Notes: generated by a model not told the origin, from the sequence alone. A stretch of 64,000 nt of DNA from Acidovorax sp. (GCF_027492855.1 NZ_JAPUDY010000108.1:62001-126000), one strand, 5' to 3'. Numbered from the stretch's first letter, positions 44,417 through 53,020 are shown. Numbers and translations are program-made.

Positions 44417-46332
44417 GCGCCCCCGTCAAGACAGAGATCGCCGCGGGCATGCAGGCTGCGGCCGATGCACCGCGCGGCGTTGTCACGCGCACCCAGCTCA
44501 CCCTGGCCGCCATCGCGCTGCTGGCTTTGTGCTGGGGCTTTTTGCCCGACTTCACGGTGGTCATGCTCAGCTACATCGGTCTGTACGCCATCGTTGCGGC
44601 GGGGCTGGTCATGCTCACCGGCGTGGGGGGGATGACCTCATTCGGCCAAGCGGCCTTTGTGGGCATCGGGGCCTATGCCACGGCCTGGATCTGCACGGCA
44701 CCCGCGTCGGTGCAGGCGCTCTCGGGCTTTGTCGGCATGGCGGGCCTGCCGTGGGTGGGGCTTGCGCTGGGCCTGGTGATCACCTTTGCGGTGGCCTGGG
44801 GCCTGGGCTCGGTCACGCTCAAGTTGTCGGGCCACTATCTGCCGCTGTGCACCATTGCCTGGGGCCTGTCGCTGTATTACCTGTTTGGCAACATGGCGTT
44901 CCTTGGTGGGCAGACCGGCATCACCGGCATCCCGCCGCTGGTGGTGGGGGGCTTGTCGCTGGCGTCGCCACGCGCCATTGGCGTGCTGATCTGGGCGGTG
45001 CTGCTGGTGTCGCTGTGGCTGCTGCACAACCTGCTCGACTCGCGCGAGGGCCGTGCGATCCGCGCGCTCAAGGGTGGGCGGGTGATGGCCGAGTCCATGG
45101 GCGTGGACACGGCGCGCTACCGCATCAAGCTTTTTGTACTGGCAGCGTTGCTGGCCGCCATCTCGGGCTGGCTGTATGCACATTTGCAGCGTTTTGTGAG
45201 CCCCACGCCGTTCAACCTCAACATCGGCATCGAGTACCTGTTCATGGCCGTGGTCGGCGGTGCCGGGCACCTGTGGGGCGCGGTGCTGGGGGCCACGCTG
45301 ATCACCTTGCTCAAGGAGAAGCTGCAGGATGTGCTGCCTTCGCTGCTGGGCACCAGCGGCAATTTCGAGGTGATCGTCTTCGGCCTGCTCATGGTTTTTG
45401 TGCTGCAGCGTTTTGCCGATGGCCTGTGGCCCACGCTCAACCGCTTGGGTGAGCGCTGGCTGCGCCGTGATGCACCGCGCGCCGTGCGGCAGGCCACGGC
45501 GCTTGTGCAGCGCACGCTGCCAGCGCCCGGCACCGTGCTGCTGCAGGCGCACAAGGTCACCAAGCGCTTTGGCGGGTTGTTGGCCAACAATGCCGTCTCC
45601 ATGGATGTGAAGGCGGGCGAGGTGCATGCGCTGATCGGCCCCAACGGCGCGGGCAAGAGCACCTTCTTCAACATGATCTCGGGCGTGGACGACGCCACCG
45701 AGGGCGAGGTGCGGCTGATGGGCCAGGCCATGCTGCGCCGCCCTTCGCGCGCTTTTGCCCGGCTGGGGATGGCGCGCACCTTCCAGCATGTGCGCCTGCT
45801 GGGCCAGCGCAGCGTGGTCGAGAACGTCGCCCTGGGCGCGCACCAGCGTGCCCACCGTGGCTGGCTGGCCTCGATGCTGCGCATGGACCGGGCCGAAGAG
45901 GCCGCCCTGCTGGCTGAGGCGCGCCGCCAGATCGAGCGTTGCGGCCTGAGCGAGCATGCCGATGCGCCCGCCGCGTCGCTGGCGCTGGGCCAGCAGCGCA
46001 TCGTGGAGATCGCACGGGCCCTGGCTGGGCAACCGGCCATCCTGCTGCTTGACGAACCCGCCGCTGGCCTGCGCCACCTGGAAAAGCGTGCGCTGGCCGA
46101 CCTGCTGCGCCAGTTGCGCGCCGAGGGCCTGGGCATTTTGGTGGTGGAACACGACATGGAGTTTGTGATGAACCTGGCCGACCGCATCACGGTGCTGGAG
46201 TTCGGCACCGTGATCGCTGAAGGCACGCCCCAGCAAGTGCAGAACAACCAGCGCGTGCTCGATGCCTACCTGGGCGGCGGCGACGACGCCCCGCCCGTTG
46301 TTGCCGCTGTTGCCAATGGAGCCACCGCATGA
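44413..46332 (+). CDS. Fused LivM-type permease and LivG-type ATPase
   Basis: Predicted 639 residues. Residues ~30-330 form the LivM membrane domain (VAAGLVMLTGVGGMTSFGQA, FMAVVGGAGHLWGAVLGA). After a linker, residues ~375-620 form an ABC ATPase with GPNGAGKST (~409-417), signature LALGQQRIVEIARAL, Walker B ILLLDEPAAGL and the LivG-specific AGLRHLEKRALADLL. Permease-ATPase fusions occur in several Burkholderiales importers. It overlaps both neighbours by four bases. Confidence 0.93.
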   Translation: MSAPVKTEIAAGMQAAADAPRGVVTRTQLTLAAIALLALCWGFLPDFTVVMLSYIGLYAIVAAGLVMLTGVGGMTSFGQAAFVGIGAYATAWICTAPASVQALSGFVGMAGLPWVGLALGLVITFAVAWGLGSVTLKLSGHYLPLCTIAWGLSLYYLFGNMAFLGGQTGITGIPPLVVGGLSLASPRAIGVLIWAVLLVSLWLLHNLLDSREGRAIRALKGGRVMAESMGVDTARYRIKLFVLAALLAAISGWLYAHLQRFVSPTPFNLNIGIEYLFMAVVGGAGHLWGAVLGATLITLLKEKLQDVLPSLLGTSGNFEVIVFGLLMVFVLQRFADGLWPTLNRLGERWLRRDAPRAVRQATALVQRTLPAPGTVLLQAHKVTKRFGGLLANNAVSMDVKAGEVHALIGPNGAGKSTFFNMISGVDDATEGEVRLMGQAMLRRPSRAFARLGMARTFQHVRLLGQRSVVENVALGAHQRAHRGWLASMLRMDRAEEAALLAEARRQIERCGLSEHADAPAASLALGQQRIVEIARALAGQPAILLLDEPAAGLRHLEKRALADLLRQLRAEGLGILVVEHDMEFVMNLADRITVLEFGTVIAEGTPQQVQNNQRVLDAYLGGGDDAPPVVAAVANGATA

Positions 46333-47078
46333 CCGCTTTGCTGCAACTGCAAGACCTTTCCGTGTCGTACGGCCAGGTGGAGGCCGTCCACCAGGTTCGG
46401 CTTGATGTGAATGAGGGCGAGATCGTCACCGTGATCGGCCCCAACGGCGCCGGAAAGACCACGCTGCTGTGCGCGGCCATGGGCCTTTTGCCCGCCACGG
46501 GCTCCATCACCCTGGCGGGCGAGCGCATTGCCCGCCCGAGTGTGGAGGCCATGGTGGCCCGGGGCGTGGCCCTGGTCCCCGAAAAGCGCGAGCTTTTTGG
46601 CGAGATGTCGGTGGAGGACAACCTGTTGCTTGGTGGCTTCTCGCGCTGGCGCAAGGGCCAGCGCGACCAGGCGCAGCGTATGGAAGAAGTGTTCGGCATC
46701 TTCCCGCGCCTGCGCGAGCGCCGCGCCCAGCTGGCATCCACCCTCTCGGGCGGCGAGCGGCAAATGTTGGCCATCGGCCGTGCGCTGATGGCCCGACCGC
46801 GCCTGTTGATGCTCGACGAGCCCTCGCTGGGCCTGGCCCCGCTCATTGTGCGCGAGGTGTTGCAGGTGGTGTCCTCGCTGCGCGAACACGGCGTGTCGGT
46901 GCTGCTGGTGGAGCAGAACGCGCGCGCCGCACTGCGTGTAGCCGACCGGGCCTATGTGCTGGAGATGGGCGCCGTGGCGCTGACGGGCCCCGCGCAGGAC
47001 TTGCTGAGCGACCGCCGCATCATCGACACCTATCTGGGCATGGGCGGCGCGGCACATGCTGCGGAAGAAGTGGCCTGA
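46329..47078 (+). CDS. livF: Branched-chain-type ABC ATPase, LivF family
   Basis: Predicted 249 residues. Walker A GPNGAGKTTLL, signature LSGGERQMLAIGRALMARP, Walker B LLMLDEPSLGLAP, and the LivF-type VPEKRELFGEMSVEDNLLLG. Last gene of the transporter, closed by repeat copy G. Confidence 0.95.
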   Translation: MTALLQLQDLSVSYGQVEAVHQVRLDVNEGEIVTVIGPNGAGKTTLLCAAMGLLPATGSITLAGERIARPSVEAMVARGVALVPEKRELFGEMSVEDNLLLGGFSRWRKGQRDQAQRMEEVFGIFPRLRERRAQLASTLSGGERQMLAIGRALMARPRLLMLDEPSLGLAPLIVREVLQVVSSLREHGVSVLLVEQNARAALRVADRAYVLEMGAVALTGPAQDLLSDRRIIDTYLGMGGAAHAAEEVA

Positions 47079-47096
47079 TTGCTCTGAAATTTTGAG

Positions 47097-47153
47097 TCAT
47101 TTTGGCCTCTGGCGCTTATTCAATAAGCGCAAGCAGCTATTGATTTAATAGCG
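47097..47153. repeat. GCGCTT/AAGCGC dispersed repeat, copy G
   Basis: TTTTGGCCTCTGGCGCTTAT, AATAAGCGCAAGCAGCTATT, GATTTAATAGC. It sits between convergent genes. Its right end encodes the last four residues (LLNQ) and the stop of the LysR gene on the minus strand. Confidence 0.9.
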
Positions 47154-48042
47154 TTCCGCTTTTCCCCGCCTCCAGCAGGCGGGTGAGCAGCGGATGCATC
47201 ACCTTGCGGGCGCTGTAGATCAGGTGGAACTGCTCCTGCACGTCGGGCGTGGTGCCCACCTGTACCAGGCCGTGTGTTTGCGCCAGGTGCGCGCCCAGCG
47301 ACTCGGGCGCGGGCATCACGCCCATGCCGGTGGCGGCAAAGGTGCTGAGCAGGGCGCTGTCCTCGAACTCCCCGGCAATGCGTGGGCGGATGCGTTCGCG
47401 CTCCAGCCAGTGGTCGATGCGCGAACGCATGGCGGCGTGGTCGGTGGGTAGCAGCACCGGCACCACGGCCAGGCTGTGGGGAAAGCCCTGCGCTGCCGCT
47501 TCGGCCCACAGCGGCGGCGCATACCAGGCGATGGCGCTCGTGCCCAGCAACTGGCTGGTGGTGCGCAGCGCGGGGTTGGGCGGTGCGGCGCGGTCGGCCA
47601 GCACCGCGTCAAGCTTGTGCAGGGCCAGCTCGCCCAAAAGGGGCTGGAACTCGCCTTCATGGCACAGCAGGCGCAGGTGGGGCTCGTCCAGCACGGGTGT
47701 CAGCAGCCGGTGCACGGCCAGCTTGGCGATGCCGTCGGAGATGCCCAGGTTCAGCCGCAGCGTCTGGCCGGTGGCCGCCTCGCGCACGCGCAGGGGCAGC
47801 ATCTCGCCCAGCGCAAAGATGTGGTCGGCCTCGTGCAACGCGGCCACGCCCGCGTCGGTGAGCACCAGGTTGCGGCCCTCGGTGCGCAGCAGGGCGACGC
47901 CCAGGGCCTTTTCCAGCTCGCGCACCTGGGCGCTGATGGTTTGCACGGCCATGTCCAGCCGCTCGGCGGCGCGCGCGATGCCGCCCTCCTTGGCCACCAC
48001 CCAGAAATAAAAAAGATGGCGGTAGTTGAAGGTCTGGCTCAT
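47137..48042 (-). CDS. LysR family regulator, NhaR-like
   Basis: Predicted 301 residues from the ATG at 48042; a start at 48048 adds two. The HTH region FNYRHLFYFWVVAKEGGIAR and VQTISAQVRELEKALGVALL closely resembles NhaR, the sodium/pH-responsive activator. The effector domain follows. It is divergent from a TerC gene, with a perfect dyad between them, so it probably controls that gene rather than a Na+/H+ antiporter, which is not nearby. Confidence 0.85.
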   Translation of the reverse strand: MSQTFNYRHLFYFWVVAKEGGIARAAERLDMAVQTISAQVRELEKALGVALLRTEGRNLVLTDAGVAALHEADHIFALGEMLPLRVREAATGQTLRLNLGISDGIAKLAVHRLLTPVLDEPHLRLLCHEGEFQPLLGELALHKLDAVLADRAAPPNPALRTTSQLLGTSAIAWYAPPLWAEAAAQGFPHSLAVVPVLLPTDHAAMRSRIDHWLERERIRPRIAGEFEDSALLSTFAATGMGVMPAPESLGAHLAQTHGLVQVGTTPDVQEQFHLIYSARKVMHPLLTRLLEAGKSGTLLNQ

Positions 48043-48067
48043 GATCATCTTTCGAGAGGGAAACCGG

Positions 48068-48090
48068 TTTGGTTCGTAAAAACCGAACCA
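48068..48090. promoter_or_regulatory. Candidate LysR operator
   Basis: TTGGTTCG and CGAACCAA are perfect inverted arms around a 7-base AT-rich centre, 26 bases from the LysR start. This fits the T-N11-A dyad of LysR sites. Confidence 0.6.
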
Positions 48091-48123
48091 ATACTATCAA
48101 TATGACAGGTTTTTAAGAATCTA

Positions 48124-48159
48124 CGCCGCCCCTACAGTCCGTCCAGTCATCGGGCGGCG
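48124..48159 (+). promoter_or_regulatory. Stem-loop in the leader of the TerC gene
   Basis: CGCCGCCC pairs with GGGCGGCG across a 20-base loop, about 45 bases before the TerC start. TerC/Alx genes often carry yybP-ykoY manganese riboswitches; I could not fit the full consensus here, so this is only a structured leader. Confidence 0.35.
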
Positions 48160-48203
48160 GGTCTGCCCCGGTGCAACGTATTTCCCCCTCGGAGTAAAGA
48201 TTC

Positions 48204-49184
48204 ATGGAAACGATAGGAACCTGGTGGATGTGGGCGGGCTTTTCCGTCTTTGTGGTGGTGGCCATTGCCATCGACCTGCTGGTGATGGAGCGCCAGGGCG
48301 CGCACAAGGTCACGATGAAGGAGGCCGTGCGCTGGAGCCTGCTGTGGTTCTCGCTGGCCTTTGTGTTTGTGGCCTTGCTGTGGTGGTACCTGGACGGCAG
48401 CCAGGGCCGCGAGGTGGCCAACACGGTGTCGATGCAGTTCATCACCGGCTACCTGGTGGAAAAGAGCCTGTCGGTGGACAACATCTTTGTCTTTCTGATG
48501 CTGTTCAGCTACTTTGCCGTGCCGCCCCAGTACCAGAAGCGCGCGCTCATCATCGGCATCATCGGTGCCATCGTGTTGCGCACGCTGCTGATCCTGGCAG
48601 GCGCCTGGCTGCTGGCCACCTTCCACTGGCTGCTGTATGTGTTCGGCGCGTTCCTGGTCATCACGGGCGTGAAGATGTGGTTTGCCGCCGGGCAGGAGCC
48701 CGACATCGCCACCAACCCGGTGCTCACGCTGCTGAAAAAGCGCATCCGCATCACCGACCAGTTCGACGGCGAAAAGCTCAGCACGCTGATCAATGGCGTG
48801 AAGCACTACACCCCGCTGTTCGTGGTGCTGGTGCTCATCGGCACCACCGACATCATCTTCGCGGTGGACAGCATCCCTGCCATCTTCGCGATCACCAGCG
48901 ACCCGTTCATCGTGCTCACGGCCAACATCTTCGCCATCCTGGGCCTGCGCGCGCTGTACTTCCTGCTGGCTGACCTGGCCAATCGCTTCCACCTGCTGGC
49001 CTATGGCCTGGCCCTGGTGCTGGTGTTCATCGGCGGCAAGATGCTGCTCATCGACCTGGTGAAGATACCGATCGGCTATGCGCTGCTGGTGACGGCTTCG
49101 CTGATTGCCGGCTCGATCTTCCTGTCGCTGCGCAGCTCGGGCGAAAGTGCCCAAGGTGCCGCCGCCTTGCCACCCAAGGGCTGA
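48204..49184 (+). CDS. TerC/Alx family integral membrane protein
   Basis: Predicted 326 residues from the ATG at 48204 (CGGAG upstream). Nine or so hydrophobic segments. EKSLSVDNIFVFLMLFSYF and DIIFAVDSIPAIFAIT hold the paired acidic residues that mark the family and probably bind metal. TerC/Alx proteins export manganese or help load metal onto secreted enzymes. Two short membrane protein genes follow on the same strand. Confidence 0.93.
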   Translation: METIGTWWMWAGFSVFVVVAIAIDLLVMERQGAHKVTMKEAVRWSLLWFSLAFVFVALLWWYLDGSQGREVANTVSMQFITGYLVEKSLSVDNIFVFLMLFSYFAVPPQYQKRALIIGIIGAIVLRTLLILAGAWLLATFHWLLYVFGAFLVITGVKMWFAAGQEPDIATNPVLTLLKKRIRITDQFDGEKLSTLINGVKHYTPLFVVLVLIGTTDIIFAVDSIPAIFAITSDPFIVLTANIFAILGLRALYFLLADLANRFHLLAYGLALVLVFIGGKMLLIDLVKIPIGYALLVTASLIAGSIFLSLRSSGESAQGAAALPPKG

Positions 49185-49200
49185 GCGGAGCGAACACACT

Positions 49201-49362
49201 ATGGAACTTCTCGATTCCGTCATGCTGTGTGTGTTATTCGGCCTGCTGTCGGCCACCTTCGTGGCCTACCGCGCGGGCAATGAGCGCCGCGATGTGAGGC
49301 TGCTGCTCTCGCTCTCGGCCCTGTGGGGCGTTGGCACGGCCACCGCGCTGGGCTGGGGCTGA
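49201..49362 (+). CDS. Small membrane protein, 53 residues
   Basis: Starts at the ATG at 49201, 16 bases after terC, with GAGCG upstream. Two hydrophobic helices (VMLCVLFGLLSATFVAYRAG and LLLSLSALWGVGTATALGWG) joined by a charged loop GNERRDVR. No family recognised. The tight placement between terC and the DUF2062 gene argues that it is real and could assist TerC. Confidence 0.6.
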   Translation: MELLDSVMLCVLFGLLSATFVAYRAGNERRDVRLLLSLSALWGVGTATALGWG

Positions 49363-49364
49363 GG

Positions 49365-49916
49365 ATGCTCAATATGCTTTGCACCCTGCGCCGCTGGCTG
49401 CGCGGGCTGGAGCCCAGGGCGAGGGCCTATCTGTCCCACGGCTGGCTGTCGCCCTACCACCCTTGGCTGGAGCAGCGCGCGCTGTTCCGTTTTCAGCGCC
49501 AGCCGCTGGCGCGTGGGGTGGCCGCAGGCATGTTCTGCGGGCTCATCCCCGGCCCGCTGCAGTTGCCGGGCACCTTGCTGGCCTGTGCCTGGCTGCGCGG
49601 CAACATCGTGGCGGGCGGTGCTGCCACGTTCTATACCAACCCGCTCACCACCGTGCCGCTGTATGCGCTGGCTTTTTATGTGGGTGCGCTGGTAATGCCT
49701 GGTGAGCAGGTTTTGCCCGCATGGGGCAGCGTGGCGCCGGGGGGCGACTTTTCGGTGCAAGCCCTGGGCGCCTGGATGCAGGCCCTGGGCACACCGCTGC
49801 TCGTGGGGTTGCCCACGCTGGGGCTGGTGCTGGCGGCGCTGGGCTATGCCACGGTGCAGTTGCTGTGGCTGGCGCCCGCATGGCAGCGCAAGCGGCGGCT
49901 GGCGCGCAGCCGCTGA
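49365..49916 (+). CDS. DUF2062 domain membrane protein
   Basis: Predicted 183 residues from 49365; the ATG at 49374 has better Shine-Dalgarno spacing (GAGG at 49361). The DUF2062 core is seen: PLARGVAAGMFCGLIPGPLQ, LRGNIVAGGAATFYTNPLTT, with two to three membrane segments. Function unknown. Likely co-transcribed with terC and the small protein. Confidence 0.87.
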   Translation: MLNMLCTLRRWLRGLEPRARAYLSHGWLSPYHPWLEQRALFRFQRQPLARGVAAGMFCGLIPGPLQLPGTLLACAWLRGNIVAGGAATFYTNPLTTVPLYALAFYVGALVMPGEQVLPAWGSVAPGGDFSVQALGAWMQALGTPLLVGLPTLGLVLAALGYATVQLLWLAPAWQRKRRLARSR

Positions 49917-49949
49917 GGCGCTCCCACGATCCAACAGCCCTTTTCGGCG

Positions 49950-50210
49950 TCAGGCCGTGGCGTGGGTGGGGGCCACGGGCGTGATGGCCCCGCGCTCTGC
50001 CGCATCGCCTGAGGGGCTGTTAGGCGTTTGGCCGCGCGCCAGTTGCAAGGCGTGCAGCAGCGTGGTCTGGTCGCCAATGTGGTTGGCCAGCAGCAACACC
50101 AGGCGCGCGTTCATGGCATGGCTTTCGGGGGTAGAAAAGCCCTGGTGCGCAGCGATCAGCGCTTCATAGAAGTTGTCGCAGGCCTGCAGGTTCGGTTGGG
50201 TGTTCAGCAT
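49950..50210 (-). CDS. DUF2783 family small protein
   Basis: Predicted 86 residues from the ATG at 50210 (AAGGAAAAG upstream). NLQACDNFYEALIAAHQG and MNARLVLLLANHIGD form the DUF2783 helical core; the tail is Pro/Ala-rich. It overlaps nothing but starts 16 bases after the FAD enzyme stop, so it belongs to the same transcript. Such proteins commonly accompany this monooxygenase; role unknown, perhaps a subunit. Confidence 0.85.
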   Translation of the reverse strand: MLNTQPNLQACDNFYEALIAAHQGFSTPESHAMNARLVLLLANHIGDQTTLLHALQLARGQTPNSPSGDAAERGAITPVAPTHATA

Positions 50211-50226
50211 GGTGGTCTTTTCCTTG

Positions 50227-51882
50227 TCATGCGGCGATGGCGATGGCGCGGGCCAGGGCGTTGCGCACTGCCGCTTCGGTGGGGTTGCGCCAGCGCGCGC
50301 ACACATGCTGGTCGGGCCGCACCAGGTAGGCGGTGCCCGGCTTGGCATCGAGCCGCTGCGTGGCCAAGTCTTGGGCGTCCTGGACTTGAACGCCGATCTG
50401 CAGCACCTGCACCTGGGGTGAAAGGCCGCTAGCCCAGGCGGGCGCGGGGCCGAAGACCAGCAGGGTGAAGTCTGGTCCCAGCGCGCGCAGCAGCCAGGTG
50501 GGTTGGCCCTGCTCGGTCAAAGGCGCATCGAGCAGCACTGCGCCGGGCACCTGGGTGCCTGCGAAGTGGTCGGCGTCGGGCGTGTTCAGTGGCGACTCGT
50601 GCAGCGTGGCGGGCACAGACAGGCGCCCGCTGTTGACGATGCGGCGCGCGAACGCATGGTCGCGCGCCAGGTGTAGCGCGGCGTCGCGGAACAGGCGGCT
50701 CACCTCGCTCTTGGGCGTGATGAAGTCGGTGGCGCGCGTGGAGTTGCACAGGTTCTCGTCGGCTGCGTATTCGCGCTCGGGGCCGTAGGTGGCCAGCAGG
50801 GCGGGGCTGGCACGGCCTTTGAGCACCCAGTCGAGCTTCCAGGCCAGGTTTTCGGCATCCTGCACACCGCTGTTGGCGCCGCGTGCGCCAAAGGGCGACA
50901 CCCCATGCGCGCTGTCGCCCGCAAACACCACGCGGCCGTGCACGAAGCGGTCCATGCGCAGGCAGGCAAAGGTGTAGACGCTGGCCCAGTCCAGCTCGAA
51001 CTGCGCATCCGCGCCTAGTAGCGCCTTCACGCGCGGAAGGATGTTCTCGGGTTTTTTCTCTTCCTCAGGGTCGGCGCCCCAGCCGAGCTGGAAGTCGATG
51101 CGCCACACGTTGTCGGGCTGGCGGTGCAGCAGCACGCTTTGGCCTGGGTGGAAGGGCGGGTCGAACCAGAACCAGCGCTCGGTCGGGAAGTCCGCATTGC
51201 CCGCCAGCTTCACGTCGGCGATCAGGAACCGGTCTTGAAAGATGCGGCCCTTGCTCTCCAGCCCCAGCATTTGCCGCGTGGGCGAGCGCGATCCGTCGCA
51301 GGCCACCAGCCACTGGGCGTCGATCTGGTAGCTGCCTTCGGGCGTCTCGATGCTCAGCAGAGCACCGTCGTCCCGTGCCGCCACATCGGTCACCTTGTTG
51401 TGCCAGCGGATGTCGATGCCCGGCAGTTGCAGCGCACGCTCCACCAGATAGGCCTCGGCGTAGTACTGCTGCAGGTTGATGAAGGCCGGGCGCTCGTGGC
51501 CCGCCTCGGGCAGCAGGTTGAACTCGTAGAGCTGTTCGTCTTTGAGGAACACCTTGCCCAGGTTCCACGAAATGCCCTTGTCCACCATGGGCTGGCCCAC
51601 ACCCAGACGGTCCCAGATTTCGAGCGTGCGTTTGGCAAAGCAGATGGCGCGCGAGCCGATGGAGAGCTTGTGGTCATTGTCCAGCACCACCACGCGCTGG
51701 CCGCGCTGGGCCAGGTCGATGGCGAGCGACAGGCCCACGGGGCCCGCGCCGACGACCACGATGGGGTGCTGCGCGGGCGTGGCGCGGTCCTGGTCGGGCG
51801 AGCGCACATAGCCGAAGTCGATGGCCTGCACCTCGGCGCCGCTGGCGTGGAAGGCTTCGGCGGGGATGTCTCTGGGGTTCAT
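50227..51882 (-). CDS. FAD-dependent aromatic hydroxylase (MhpA/PHBH class A type)
   Basis: Predicted 551 residues from the ATG at 51882. GAGPVGLSLAIDLAQRG (FAD Rossmann), WLVACDGSRSPTRQMLG (the DG motif for NADPH/FAD) and VVFAGDSAHGVSPFGARGAN (GD motif) are the three marks of class A flavin monooxygenases. It probably hydroxylates a phenolic ring. Middle gene of a trio with an MBL hydrolase upstream and DUF2783 downstream. Substrate unknown; the MhpA-like length fits 3-(3-hydroxyphenyl)propionate-like compounds. Confidence 0.9.
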   Translation of the reverse strand: MNPRDIPAEAFHASGAEVQAIDFGYVRSPDQDRATPAQHPIVVVGAGPVGLSLAIDLAQRGQRVVVLDNDHKLSIGSRAICFAKRTLEIWDRLGVGQPMVDKGISWNLGKVFLKDEQLYEFNLLPEAGHERPAFINLQQYYAEAYLVERALQLPGIDIRWHNKVTDVAARDDGALLSIETPEGSYQIDAQWLVACDGSRSPTRQMLGLESKGRIFQDRFLIADVKLAGNADFPTERWFWFDPPFHPGQSVLLHRQPDNVWRIDFQLGWGADPEEEKKPENILPRVKALLGADAQFELDWASVYTFACLRMDRFVHGRVVFAGDSAHGVSPFGARGANSGVQDAENLAWKLDWVLKGRASPALLATYGPEREYAADENLCNSTRATDFITPKSEVSRLFRDAALHLARDHAFARRIVNSGRLSVPATLHESPLNTPDADHFAGTQVPGAVLLDAPLTEQGQPTWLLRALGPDFTLLVFGPAPAWASGLSPQVQVLQIGVQVQDAQDLATQRLDAKPGTAYLVRPDQHVCARWRNPTEAAVRNALARAIAIAA

Positions 51883-51997
51883 GTTCTACGACCTTCGTGT
51901 TTTGATCGATTGCCTGATGTAGAGAGCTAACCTTTGCAACTGGCGCGACCCAAACGAGGGACGCCAAGCAAGGGCCGCCCCGCAGCGAGGGCGTCGT

Positions 51998-52035
51998 CCC
52001 CCTGAGGGGGAAGGCGCCGAAGGCGACTCAGGGGG
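51998..52035 (-). terminator. Strong hairpin between the MBL and FAD genes
   Basis: CCCCCTGAG pairs with CTCAGGGGG, with an inner GGCGCC region, directly after the MBL stop. The element (GTCCCCCTGAGGGGGAAGG) is a common Comamonadaceae intergenic motif from memory. It may attenuate read-through into the FAD gene. Confidence 0.6.
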
Positions 52036-52036
52036 C

Positions 52037-52993
52037 TCAACCCTCCAGCGATTTCCACATCTGCACGTCGCGCTCGGCGGTCCAGATGCGTGGGTCGGGG
52101 TACTGCGTGGCCTCGTCATACGCGCGGGTCACGTCAAACGGCATGCAGTGGTTGAAGATGACCCAATGGCCGTATTTCGGCTGGAGCTTGGCGAACGTGG
52201 CCTCGTACACCTTGCGCAGGTCCTCGCCCTTTGCAGCACTGGCTTTCACGCTTTCGTACAGGTCGCTGATGAAGGCGCGGGTGCCAGCAAGGCCCGCCTG
52301 CACCTGCTCGGGCGTCTGCAGTGCGGCGCCTCGGCCGGGCACCAGTTTCTCGGGCTTGAGTGCGGCGATGTTGTCCAGCGTCTGCGGCCAGTCCTTGAAG
52401 TAGGCATCACCCGCATACGGCGTGGCGTCGAACTCCACCAGGTCGCCACTGAACAGAATCTTTTCCTGCGGCAGCCAGGCCACTGTGTCGCCCTTGGTGT
52501 GGCCCCGGCCCAGTTGCAGGATCTGCACCTCTAGCTTGCCCAGCCACAGCGTCATCTTCTTGTTGAAGGTCATGGTGGGCCAGGTCAGGCCATCAGGCAC
52601 GCTCTCCACGTTCTGGAACAGGCGCGGAAAGCGGCCGATCTCGCTGTCTTTGTCGAACTGCCCGCGCTCCACGATCAGGTCGCGCGTGTCTTCGCTGGCG
52701 ATGATGTGCTCAGCCCCGTAGGCGCTGGCGCCCAGCACCCGCACCGCGTGATAGTGGGACAGGAGGACGTACTTGATGGGCTTGTCCGTCACCTCGCGGA
52801 TGCGGCGGATCACGTCCTGCGCCATCACGGGCGTGGCCTGGGTGTCGATGACCATCACGGCATCGTCGCCAATGATGATGCCGGTGTTGGGGTCGCCCTC
52901 GGCCGTGTAGGCGTAGGCATGGTCGGAGAGCTTGTCGAAGCTCACCTTCTTGATGTCGAGGTCAGCGGCGGAGGCAAAGGTTTTGGTGGTCAT
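52037..52993 (-). CDS. MBL-fold hydrolase-like protein with a degenerate metal motif
   Basis: Predicted 318 residues from the ATG at 52993. The fold is seen in DHAYAYTAEGDPNTGIIIGD, VMVIDTQATPVMAQDVIRRI, GRGHTKGDTVAWLPQEKILFSGDLVEF. The usual HxHxDH is replaced by SHYHAVR: the first two His remain but Asp and His of the second metal site are lost. It may bind one metal or act on an unusual substrate. First gene of the monooxygenase trio, divergent from an IclR regulator. Confidence 0.88.
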   Translation of the reverse strand: MTTKTFASAADLDIKKVSFDKLSDHAYAYTAEGDPNTGIIIGDDAVMVIDTQATPVMAQDVIRRIREVTDKPIKYVLLSHYHAVRVLGASAYGAEHIIASEDTRDLIVERGQFDKDSEIGRFPRLFQNVESVPDGLTWPTMTFNKKMTLWLGKLEVQILQLGRGHTKGDTVAWLPQEKILFSGDLVEFDATPYAGDAYFKDWPQTLDNIAALKPEKLVPGRGAALQTPEQVQAGLAGTRAFISDLYESVKASAAKGEDLRKVYEATFAKLQPKYGHWVIFNHCMPFDVTRAYDEATQYPDPRIWTAERDVQMWKSLEG

Positions 52994-53020
52994 GAGTTTG
53001 TTTATGTTGAATGTATTTGT

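Noticed and set aside
44638-46236. 532-residue open frame antisense to the permease-ATPase fusion
   Set aside because: The plus-strand ABC motifs are decisive; the antisense product is rich in Gln, His and Arg.
47097-47153. CRISPR-like array from the repeated GCGCTT elements
   Set aside because: The copies are single, palindromic and far apart, with no spacers or cas genes.
48068-48090. tRNA T-arm (GGTTCG)
   Set aside because: The surrounding bases do not form the other tRNA arms; it is a dyad in a divergent promoter.
48091-48203. yybP-ykoY manganese riboswitch before terC
   Set aside because: A GC stem is present but I could not place the conserved loop sequences, so I did not name it as a riboswitch.
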